A DNA stretch of 64,000 nt from Apostichopus japonicus (taxonomy: Eukaryota > Echinodermata > Holothuroidea > Aspidochirotida > Stichopodidae). The notes below the pieces were generated by a model. That model ran no database searches and had not been told where the DNA came from. It worked only from the letters and a program-made list of their open reading frames with translations. The stretch's first letter is position 1. Every line of letters starts with the position of its first letter. The stretch is from positions 6,936,999 to 7,000,998 of the forward strand of contig NC_092565.1 in NCBI RefSeq assembly GCF_037975245.1, in the 5' to 3' direction. Positions 28,601 through 40,600 of this stretch are shown in pieces. Made by a program: the position numbers and the translations under genes.

Positions 28601-31600
28601 CTGTCAGTTGGACATGTAGTAGGGAGTACAACAGCATGAGTACGAGTACAAATAGAATTCCAATTAGTTTGAGTACAATGTTCTGAGCTAGAGTGGGAGT
28701 ACTTAATTTTTACATTAGTTCCTACACTACTTTACAAAATGCCCCCAAGTACGAGTACTAGTAGATATGCCCGTAGCTTGAGTACCAATAGGAGTACAAC
28801 TCTCACAGCCGGAGTACAAGTTCATAATTTTCCATTAGTTCCTACACTACTTTTAATTTTGCATCAGTGTCTATACTGCTATTCAAAATGCTCCCGAGTA
28901 CCAGTAGAACTCCACAATGGTGAGTACTTTGACAATGGGTATCTCTGCCTAGAATACTGTAAAAGTAGGATCTGCCCACAAGTCCGCTGTCAGTAATATG
29001 TAAAATGCCAGTGTATACGTGTGTTCGTGGGTTATCGAATGTGTAATTGTTTGTTCAAGGTTTTTGTCATCACCGAAATCTTGCAGTTACCATGGTTAAC
29101 TTGAAAGAAGCCTTCCTACAGTCCTGGAAAAGTCATTATGGTTTCTCCAATTACCAAAACAAAATGTGATGCAGTTTAGTTGTAAAGTTTTTACAAGCTT
29201 TTTACAGGATAAAAAACAGGCTGTAAATAATCTTGAAATGGTTATGAAAATTTCACACAAAAATTAGCAATTTCCAGGCGGCCTGAAAAGAAGTCACAGA
29301 ATATTCTGAAATTAGCTAAAACTCATTTAAAAGTAAAACCACTCAGTAGGTGTATACATGTGTGGTCTTCATGCGGCTTGTTGTTGTGGCGTAGGCACAA
29401 AATTGATACAGGATTACATTGGCCTTGATAATATTTCCAGAATGAACTCGTAACAAGAGAAGCCGCTTTCAGGCCTGAAAAGTCATGAATCTTGTCAATA
29501 ACTCTAAATTTGTATCAGTATAAATGCTGTCATTTGAGTGGAAGACATTTAAACTGCGGACTAAACAAAGTTTTGGTTGTGCTTTGCTCATTATACTTGT
29601 CAGGAGAAACTGCTTTGTAGCGATATCTTGTCAGGAGAAAATTCCTTGTAGCCATACTTAAACAGTGGTTGCATCGAGACATCGATCAAAACCATTTTGC
29701 TAATCTGAGGCGCCCCCTTGACCCTCCCCCCTCCCCTTTCAACTCTTCCATCCCTCACCCACTCACCCAGCCAATCACTGTGTTTCCATATTTTCCTGTA
29801 ATAGTCTGTACCATGAGACCTTCATGGCAAGCTATTCATGTTTGGCATCTACATTTCCAATAACCCAAAATAACACATTTTAGGCAACTATGACTTACTG
29901 TGATAGGGAAGAAGCCTAAGTATCAAAATTTAGCTAACAACTTAAGCATTTCTTCTTTGAATTCCAAACAGATGCAACAGAGGTCTCACTGCATGGTGAC
30001 TCTCCCAAATGATGTCACCATCGTGGTCAAGACCGACAGCGAGAAGAGCATCGGGGAGGTCCTCTTGCCCCTCTGCGAGGAACACGGTCTAACCCAGACA
30101 GCAGCTGAAATCTTCATCAAGTCAACCAAAGGGGTTAGTCTGAAATGAAAAAATCAACATAAATTATTCAATGAAAACAATTTCTCTTTGTATGCTTGAA
30201 CTTTATAATTAATCAGGGTCTTGATCTCTGCAAGATCTGTTTAATTAAATGGTTCATCTTCTCTTATAACGCGCATTATGTTAATGACTAGGCTTTATCC
30301 ATCAAAATGTCAATATTTATGTCTTCACATGACATGACAGACCCAAATATGAATCTCCCTCTCTCTGTTTTTTCAAATTTTGGAGTTGAGTTAAAGATTT
30401 TTATATGGTAGAATTCAAAGTTAGATATTAGACAAATAAGGAATTAATACAACTGCTCTAAGAGTTGTTTATATTAGTTTATATATTTAGCCTTCCAATG
30501 GCATAATAATATTTATATGCAGTCCAAATCATAGTTTTGGATAATATAATGTTGATTTTTTTTTTTTATGTTCTAACTTAGACTTAGAAAAGGCTGCATC
30601 TGCAAAACATTAACATTTATGAAAAGCTTATAATGCATGGAAAAAAGGAGAAAGAACATTATATGAAATGCTCACTTTTGGGTAGTTTGGCGTACCAAGA
30701 AGTATTGTTTGAAATGTCATCGTGCAAACATGAAGCATGAATCACAGTTCCACTCTTCAAAAATGTGATATCCAAGCTGCAAAGTTGGACAAAGTTTAGT
30801 CCAGTAAAGTTCAGTAAAGTTCAAGTTTTTAGTTAGATATGCGACTTTTTTTGTAAAAAACACCATGTTCTTACTCTTCTCTTTTCTTCCATACAAAAAA
30901 AAAACATATGAAATTACTTCCACGTTTTATTACTTTATGATTTTGCACAGGGGTTGGTCTTCAAAGAAAAGGTATTGTTTTACAGCTCTATTAGATCTCT
31001 GCATGAGCGAATCAAATATTTCACTTTGCATGGCTTTATATAATACACCCCACAGTGATCTATATTCATTGGCCAAATTAATCAGGATCATACATATTCA
31101 TTAGCAAATGAAATAACTTGTGGGATCAGGGCAAACATGGTTCTTAATATTAATACTAAATATTATTACATTTCTGGTGGTGACATATACTGTACGCACT
31201 TACAACCTATCATTGTTATCATTTTATTTTGGCCATATATATCACTTTACAAACCGAGGCAAAACGTAACAGTTGATGGGATGAGGAAATGGGGGGGGGT
31301 GGGGGAGGGAATGGAATGGAATGTGGGAGGGAGTGATGTGTGGGGAGGAGGGGTTCATGTTCATGAGGTAAACTGCTTTTATAACCAATGATATCATCAT
31401 GTGTCAGTGCTTTGCATGAAATCCTATTACACAACAGGCTTTCCATATATGCATATTCATGGCGGGATGTATACAACAGTGTTATGAATGTGGATAGGAG
31501 TGCTTTCACTTCATTTGAATAATGACTTAAAAAATATACATTGCAATGTGCGAAAACCTAAATGTAGAATGAAATGATGGATTCAACTATGCCAATAATA

Positions 31601-34600
31601 TAAATGGAATGACCAATGATTTTGAGACACCATACATCGCACGGTTCTTTCCAGACTTTGTGTGTACCAGACCTCATGAAAGGGCACGCATGGCATCATC
31701 CATGTGCACTTGGAAAACTTAAAGGGCTCTATGAAATATTTTGGACATATCTCTGTATTGCTTTCAAACCTAAATTGCAGGCCTAACAATGGGATGTTAA
31801 ATGGGATACAAGCTTTTACTTTGCAAGCTTGAATAGACCACTACAATTTTACATATATCTATACAATGATTCCCCATATTAATGTAAACCTACAAGATAT
31901 GAATTAAATATTTGTTCCCTTTAAGTGTGAGAAAGGTGAAAATTTGGCCATTTAGAACAAAAACAAGCAATTTTGGGCTTATACAGTAGGTGTGACAGTA
32001 TAAGTGTGCACTCGAGTGTGAAAAGTTGTAAAGTCTGACCGAAAATGAACGATCTCATTTGAAATTTGTGCGATTACACTGTTGTCAGTTTTGTCTACCC
32101 TAGCATGAAAACTTGCCACGTCGACTCCTTTTTTTTGGGCATATTCTCTATTCTTAAATCTGCTGTACTTGGTACTTGGGAGCGTCTCTGATTCATTCCT
32201 GTCTGGTACTAGGGTTATCTTTGTGGATCATGTAATCATGAATAGAATCTTTTCTACTATATGAAAAGAAAAAAAAAATTGAAAAAAAAGGGTACCACTT
32301 GTCTAGTTTGGGTCTCATATGTTGTGTTTTCTTGACAAGATTATTGCAAACTACATTATACCTTAGTCATGATTTAGCAAATGAAAAATAACAAAACCTC
32401 AGGAAATCCTTTTCCAAATTTTGTTCTAGTTCATGGGCATCGATCCCTACCCAATGACAGAAAGTGATTAGTTGTTGACATTTGAGATATATGTGATAAA
32501 AGTTCACTGTGCCAATTTCTTGCAGAGCAAATTTCTTTAAAGAAGAGATATTATTAAGGGCCAAAAAAATGTTAAAACTTTTGCCGAGGATATGTAACCA
32601 GCTGCTTTTAAGTTTGGAATAAATACTTTCGTAAATCGTTGGCGTATCAACGTCAAAATTGAGTCGTGACGTATGCGAGGTTAATCATTGATAACGATAG
32701 ATATGAGACTGCGAATTTCTCCGGGAAAATGATAGAAGCACATTCAAATTTGTTTCTCCCGTAAAACATTCCTCTGGTTGTTTCTCTGCGAGTGACGGAC
32801 GGGATTGACGTCACAGTCACCATCTGTAGCTGCGAACCTATTTGCATATCGCCCGTCAGAGTCAACAGTGTTATCAATTATTTGTACCTAGATAGCCCGT
32901 TATTAAATAAATACATCATCTCGACTAAATTGAATGTCTGCCTGCGACGTAGTGCGATCAGTGTACACACCCCGGATCAAAATGTAAACTAGAACGACGG
33001 ATTGCTGTCGAAAACCGTAACATGAATCATACATGGGTTAATGTTTGACATTTGAAACATCACCACCGGGTTGAATGTTAAAAGTTACACCACAAATGTC
33101 GCGAACGACACATCAGCGCAAACGTCGGTGATGTAGAAGTGGTCTGAGGGCGGTATTCATTTATTCTTTCATGCTTCCTTAAATCTAGCGGGCGATTCAT
33201 TAAACAGCGAATATTTAAGTCCACGAATGCATCGCTTTGAATTCATATCTTCCTCTTTCCGTTAAATGCGATTCAATTCAACTTTTCAAAGATTTAGTTT
33301 CATATCAGTACACAGAATAAACATAACACAGTACAGCAGGAAAATAACATAAATATGAAGAAGACTAGAAAAGAGGAAAACGGTTAACAATGATAGTGAC
33401 TGATCATATTACATCACATTTGCAATACAATCAATCTGTCAACTAATCCATTTGAAATACTAAACCTTTCCAACTGGTTTCGTTTACACATTTGTGAGGG
33501 TAATATGAAGAAAACATCAATATATTGTTTTTGACTGTCGTTAAACAGCGTTGAAAATCCTGACTGATAGAACGACACATGTCAGGCGAGATCAGCTAAT
33601 CGGTTGCGTTGATACGTGCCGACGTAGTTTCTGAAAGCCATCAATCTATATTTGAACAGTGTGTACACTAATGGCATTATTAAAAATAATACATACAACA
33701 TTGTGTGAGCTAATGTTAATTAAAAAGCTTCTAATGTCAGTATCCCCTGATGCATGAAATATAAACGTGTCTTTTTCTTCCACCTTTGGTGTTCCTTTTT
33801 GGTGAAATATGTCCCTCTGGTTGTCTGCATTATGTGTCAGCATGTTTTAAATTTGTTTAAGTACCGTCGAGAGTGGTCTTTCCCTTGCTTCAAATGTTCA
33901 TAAGGTGCAAAGTGCATGGATATGTGTAAAAGTGGGTGAATTCAGGTTTGAAAGAGTGGGTGAATTCTCTTTTATAAAAAAGAACACCTGTATGTCTTTT
34001 GAGACAAGTTTGTGGATGACTGTTGCATGTGGGTGGTTGCACTTTGATGAGTGGGTGGGTGGGGGTGGTTTATCTTTGAAAAGTGGGTCATTGCTCTGGA
34101 AAGTGGGTGAATCCATTATTGTGTTATATTATTCTCTGCAAAGTTAGAGAAACTGACGAACTAAATCCAGTGCCGGTGGGTCCCGGTGAAAGAGAACTGT
34201 GTCACAGGTCGATCAACCGAATGGATCAGATCTTTCGATTTCGTGAGGGAATCGCTTCGTTTTGGTGTCGGAAACATGTCTGCCATTTTACTGTGTCAAT
34301 CAAATGTACACAACTTTACAGTTATGCACGTTAATCTCCTCAAAGGTCATTGGTGGTGGCAATTTTTTCTTCATTACTTCATTCTTTCACATATATATAT
34401 CCATTGCAGTTCATAAACCATCTGGTGTTTCAGCCGTTTTGAAAAAAAGATAAAATTGTAAACCTGCTGGGAAAAAATGCAATATTTAAGTTCATATGAA
34501 TATGATCGTGATATATGAGTAAATAAACAATGGAAAAACCTACGTGGACATTATAAACAATGGAAAGGAGCAAAAACAAAATTTGACAGTGCCATTGTCT

Positions 34601-37600
34601 GTCCTCAAGTTACCAGCCCTATGCCCTGTGCCTTTCAACCCGGAGGGTTACGATCACCAACAAATAAGGACTGCATACAGCTCAATTGGAAGATTGCGGG
34701 GCTTGTTCTCCTGAGGGCACCAGTTTGAATTCGGTTCTTAACCAAAAATTTATTTGCTGTTGTTCGTAGGATTTTCAATGTCAGTGCCAGAATAACTGTT
34801 AAAATTTTTTAAATTTTAATCTGGTAAACAAGCCAAGCCACTTGAGTGAATAAAGATGACTTATCCTGTTATTTTTGCAACTTTGAGAAAAATTCTCCAG
34901 GGTTCGAAAAAAAAATATTTAGAAAACTTTTTCAAAGAAATTTCTAACAAAGTGTCCTGTTTGCATACATTGTTTTCTAAAGGGTTGTTTAAGTTTTAAT
35001 TAAGATAAAGATGTTTGCCAGCGGATGTAAACCTAGATTTTGATTGTCATTATCATACATCCTCTGTCTCTATCAGTTTTTTATTTTTTTTATCATGTTC
35101 TCGTCACAGCTGGTCGATTTCCATCGAGATATCAGCGCCTTAGCTGGTCAAGACATAATGATCGAAAGGAGGATCGTATTCAAGTAAGTAAAATGAAAGA
35201 AAAAATATAATATTAGATTCATTTTGTCTTCAGAGATTCTCAATTTACATTGCTCCAGGGAGTGGAATTGACGGGGGGGAGAAAAGGTACAGAGAATTCC
35301 AAAAGTATATATACAGTAAAAGGAATGTTATATTGACAGAAAGTGACGGAAGGTTGTTGGGATATAACAAGACGGAAGGTTGTTGGGATTTAATGGGACG
35401 GAAGGTTGTTGGGACATAACTGGACGGAAGGTTGTTGGGACAAAACTGGACGGAAGGTTGTTGGGACATAACTGGACGGTAGGTTGTTGGGACAAAACTG
35501 GACGGAAGGTTGTTGGGATATAACTGGATGGAAGGTTGTTGGGACATAACTGGATGGAAGGTTGTTGGGACATAACTGGACGGAAGGTTGTTGGGATTTA
35601 ATGGGACGGAAGGTTGTTGGGACATAGCTGGACGGAAGGTTGTTGGGACATGATGGGCTGGACGGTTATTGGGATAAAACGGGACGGAAGAAGAGAAATC
35701 TGTCTAATAAATGATTAACTACAAAGGAGCTTTGATAGACGTCAGGTGTGAATTAGACAACTTGTCGAGACAAGCTGCAGTAGCTGCATATCCCCTGCAG
35801 CTAGGCTGAACCAATATCAAACAAAATATATTATCTCAGCACACCAGCAGCAGCATCGTCTGTTATGCAAAACTTTTAACCCCTATGCAGCCCACCACCC
35901 ACCTCCCCTCACCCCTCTTGCAACATACTTGTTGACACTGTGCCTTATACTGGACTGTACAGTAGGTGAGCTGCAATTTCCAGATATAGATTTTAATATT
36001 TTTGGTTCTTTCTCCAAATAGAATTGAGCTGCCAAATAAGAGATTGATTGGAGTCAAGTCGAAGCCAACAAAGAAACTTATCGAAGTCCTCCGTCCGGTC
36101 ACGCACAAGTATGAGTTACAACTAGACGATCTCGTCATCCATCTGGTAGGTCGATAGAAAGAGGAGTTTTTTTTGGGGGGGGAGGGGCATTTATATTAAA
36201 AGGGATATTCTAGTGATTGCTTAAAAACCAAAAATTGGCTGCAAAAATTTCTGCATCTATAGGTATAAAAAATTGCCACAGTCCTTGCAGCAGTTTATAT
36301 GGCAAATATCAACAAAAAAATTGTCAGATTTTGTGATTTCAGCTAAAAACGGTTTTGTTTATTTGTTTGTGGTACATGTAAGTCTTTATCCACAGAGTGC
36401 AGGGGAGGGGGCGGGGGGGGGGTGAGACGAAGGAGTGGGAATGACCTTCCAAATGATCTTTAAGCTCATATTCACTATTTTTAAACATACATATCATCTT
36501 CAAAAATTGTTCATTCTTACCTCTTTGTTTTAATTTTCCAGACTTGATACTCCTTGGTTTGTGCCTTATTCTGTTTCTTTATTTCTTTATGATTTTTATT
36601 TTATTTTATATTATTTTCTCCCACAGTGTAATTCACCAATTCCGTTAGATTTAGAAATTTCAGTAGCCACCTTGGACAATCAAAGAATAATGATCGAAAC
36701 CCTGGAACAGTACAGCGGTGAGTTAGGGACTAGTTGCTAATTCTCGACATGCAACTTTCATGATTTCAGTTTCAAAAATTTGATCCTTGAAACGTGAACG
36801 TTGACAGAATGAAACAAGATAAACACTTTCCTTTCTTTTACAATTCCAGTTATACGAAAAAATCTCTGAAATTAGTTGAAAAAATTTCTAAGAAAGTCTA
36901 GAGGAAATGTATAAGAGTATGTTGTCGTATCATCGCTGTTTCCTGGTTGAATAAGGCGGAGAAATGTAATCAAAACAAGAGCTCCATTTCCTGGATTTGT
37001 TTATCCAAACAAACCTGACCTTTGTGAAGAAATGAAAAAACATATGTTCTTATTATTTTGTTTTTTTGTTTTTCTTTAACTTTATTCTTTATTTGAGAGG
37101 TGACTCAGTAAGTTAGAGCTAGACTTTTTCAGATGCCCTCATTAAAATAAGACAGATATGAGGTAAACAAGAAAGGAACAGAAAGAGTAGATGCAGATGA
37201 ACGAATAAGTAAAAAACAAAAGATACATTTGGGACAATCAAAGAGGAGGATAGTAAGAAAACAAAGAAGGGGCAAGGAAGCAATTTGTAAAATTAAAAAT
37301 GAAATTAACAAAACCCGCCAAGCAAAACTTGAAGTGAATTGGAAAACGCCAATGGAGTCGAACAAATAAAAATGCATGAGTATCATTGAATGGTTCGGTC
37401 AAAGAGACAACTCAACTGCAGCACACAGCTTTAACTCCTTCACCTTGACTTTACGTTTAACTCGTGATACCCTCTTATATGCTCACTTCCCGTACTGTCA
37501 ATATTTATCTGTGGGATGGTTCTCAGATTCCATAATATCTGTGGTGAGATAACCGGGGTAGATGGGAGGCTAGTTTCGAGAATACATAAAAATATTTGTA

Positions 37601-40600
37601 ATTATTTCCCCCTGGATAACATGTAATGTATAAAGTAAAATTTTGACCTGAGGCCGACCTTTCTATCACTTTAGATTACAAGTATTTTTGAAGTATTTCT
37701 TAGACATTGGAATGTTAAATTATCAGAATTTGCTTCAATTACAATCTTACAATTACTAAGCGGGTAAGTTAGGTCGGGGGAGGGGGGGGATTGATTGGTA
37801 GGTTTGAATAAAAAATATAAAAACTGCAGACCAAACTTGGATGGCAGCAGAGAATGAAAACTGAGCAAAGCTTTTCAGATTTGGTGCTTGTTACTCTCTC
37901 AAAGTCTACCAAATTACTTCTTCTAAATATCCTTTGTCTAATAAGTACAAAATTAACAGTAATATCATAATCTGAAAATAGAATAAAAAGAGAAAAAAGA
38001 GGATTTAAAGTTTTGAAAATAAACCAGTTATTTTCAGTTACATACCAATTCCCTCCTGGACTTGTAGACAACCCGCCAGCCCTCTATCTTTTAACAGCTA
38101 TAAGTTTAAGAATGGTCGAGAGAAATATGTCGGTCTTCGCTTCCTTCACAGCTGGTAATGTCAAACGCAAAGGAAAAACAGAGAACGGTCAAGAATCGCT
38201 CCGGTCGGTGGACTCCGGCCCGCAATCAGAGCAACCGATCACATCTGATGAAACGTTAGATCCCAGCAAAAAAACAGCTTTGGAAGAGGTAAACAACTTC
38301 TCTTTTTCTAGCTTCTTCAATCTTTGCCTGTGGGTTTTTTTCCTCCTCTGGTACTTCTTTCTCTTTTTGTGGATAATGCACAGGGGCAGGCTTTGGAGCT
38401 CTGTTTTTAATTGTTTTTAACGCTAAACCTTTTCACATGCATACCTCTTTTCCTGGGTCACTAAAATAGTTTGCATCATTCAAAGATTATTTTGACTGGC
38501 TTCATCGAGTCTTTCATTATATTTTGTTTTGGATCCCATTTGAACAGGTGATCTGTCTTAAAAAGTGGTAGTCTGGATAGCCACTAAATATGCTAGATTG
38601 TCCAAAAATGGTCACATCTATTGAAACTCGAACAAGCATTAATATCAATACAGTCTCAATACCGACTTTTCCTCTCTTAGAGGTCCTATACTTTAATACT
38701 CCTCAATTATCTGGCGATAGATTGGAGAGTCAGGAGCCGCCAGCAAAGTACTTTTGAAAAGTTTAGGCAGATTTTTGACCGAACTGAAGTTGATAGTTGG
38801 CAGTACTGATGACCAAGTTTGAAACCGTAGACAATTTACTGGGTGTGTTTAAATAGGCACCTAGTGGCATGATTCTCTACACGACGTTTATCTCTTTTTA
38901 GTCGAAAAGCCTTTTGTCTCCAAACCCTCCCTATAAACAGTGCTACCTCTCTGGGTGGCCCCTTCACTCTTTCTGTCTCCTTCCAATCCTCCTTCCTTCC
39001 CCCCCCCCCCTTCCTTCCCCTTTTTTTCTTTGGTCAAAACTTTGTGTTGATGCTATAATGTCTACATGAGCATTAGAAATTGAAAACTGAATTTTCTTTC
39101 TTCCTCTGTGACTGGTTGAAAGTGATATTCCGGGGACAGGAGTTTTATCGGCAAACCAAATTGCTGTAAATTTTCTGCAAATCTTTATCAGGTTCAAAAA
39201 AAAAAAATAGTTTACATTCAAACAGCCATATCTAAAGTTAGGAACAAGACATTGATATAGAATTTTCAACTAAGAGTGCAGAATAATTTTTTTTTTTTTT
39301 CCATTTGACTGAGTGTCACATCATCTGCCACTGGAATATCCCTTTCATCCTGCACTTTTGCCTTTTATAATTTTTTCTAAGAGTAAGTGATGTATTTATT
39401 TTGATCTAACACCCTTCATGGTAGCACAGGTGGTATTCAAATTACATTGAAGCTGCATGTTTGCATTGAATTTGCAACATTCTTGATTTCGGAAGCGACT
39501 GTTAAAGGTGCATGAAATCATCTTTTACCTTTGTCAACTAAAAATGCCAATCAGAACGCTGCAATCAGGCATAAAATCAACAACGGTGGTTGCACACTGT
39601 GGTAAACTGTTGGCCCGAAAACTGGCTAATTCTCGATCAGCTGGTAGTTGTAAACACAGATATACAATACCTGAATATCCATGATCATCTGAAGCAGGAC
39701 CGTTCAGGTTAGGTTGGGTTGGGTCGTTTCAGTCTTGCAGTGTTGGGCACAGTATTATATCGGCCGGTCGAAGTTGCACAAGAGTAGTACAACGTATTGC
39801 AAGAATGCAGCTTTAATGAAATTCCTTGGGATTGGAAACTTGATATAGAATTCTCACAGTAGAGTTCACACATGGAGGGGTAGCTATGAGTTTTGATAGA
39901 CCAAGTGTAATGAAGCCTCCTACATAATCCATAATCTGGTGTACTCATTACATTACTTCAAGTGCTCCTACCCTATCATCACCTACAGCCTATCCTATTA
40001 ACATTAATTTAAATTTGTAAGTCTGGTATTTTGACAGAGTGAGTTAAGTGATGCCTTTACTCACAGATAGTCCTGGTAAAGCCATGAATAATTTTCTTAG
40101 CTGAATCTGCATAGCAACACCCCTGTCCTCTCTGGACTCTATGAAGGAGGGGATGTGGCCCTGGGGTCATTGAATCTGACTCCCCATGTAGGGGGAATGG
40201 GGGTGGTGTGTATGGGAAGCATTCTCCCCAAGGTCTAAAATACTAAACAGTAAGGTTGTCTAATACACTACTTTTAAATGTTTTTGTGGGGTTGAAAAGT
40301 GGGCTAATCAAGCCCACACCCCACCTCCCCTGGATACACATATACATTTCAGACTTTAATCTGCCTTTCTGTGGGAAACCTGTTTGATGTTAACTAACGA
40401 GGTGGCACACACACACAATGAACTATGTATGCTAAAACCAAAGGCGTGAATTGAAAGGGCTTTTGTCGGGAAATCTGTGCCCAAATGTCTGGTCTGGAAT
40501 CACACGTTATAAGTGGGATAAGGCAAGAAAGTGTCATGAGGTCATTGCGCTCTGTTCACAGCCTCCAGCTGGCAGCAGTGAGGAGTCTGCTGCCCCCAGT

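Larger units (their letters stand above)
30134..35109 (+). other. RGS gene intron inside RBD1 (about 5 kb)
   Basis: Splits RBD1. It holds a CpG-richer patch (32630-33260), GTGGGTGAATTC-type repeats near 33930-34110, and a tRNA-like SINE head (34664-34740). Confidence 0.65.

Noticed and set aside
35245-35625. Reverse-strand proteins of repeating N-N-L-P-S-S / S-Q-Q-P-S
   Set aside because: Pure by-product of the 26-bp minisatellite, readable in every frame; no splice or domain support.
38013-38151. Coding upstream of the 38152 acceptor
   Set aside because: Open by chance; the strong acceptor and required phase-1 join place the exon start at 38152.
38806-38832. CTGATGA...GAAA resembling a hammerhead core
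   Set aside because: The bases between the two boxes cannot form stem II, and no stem I was found.
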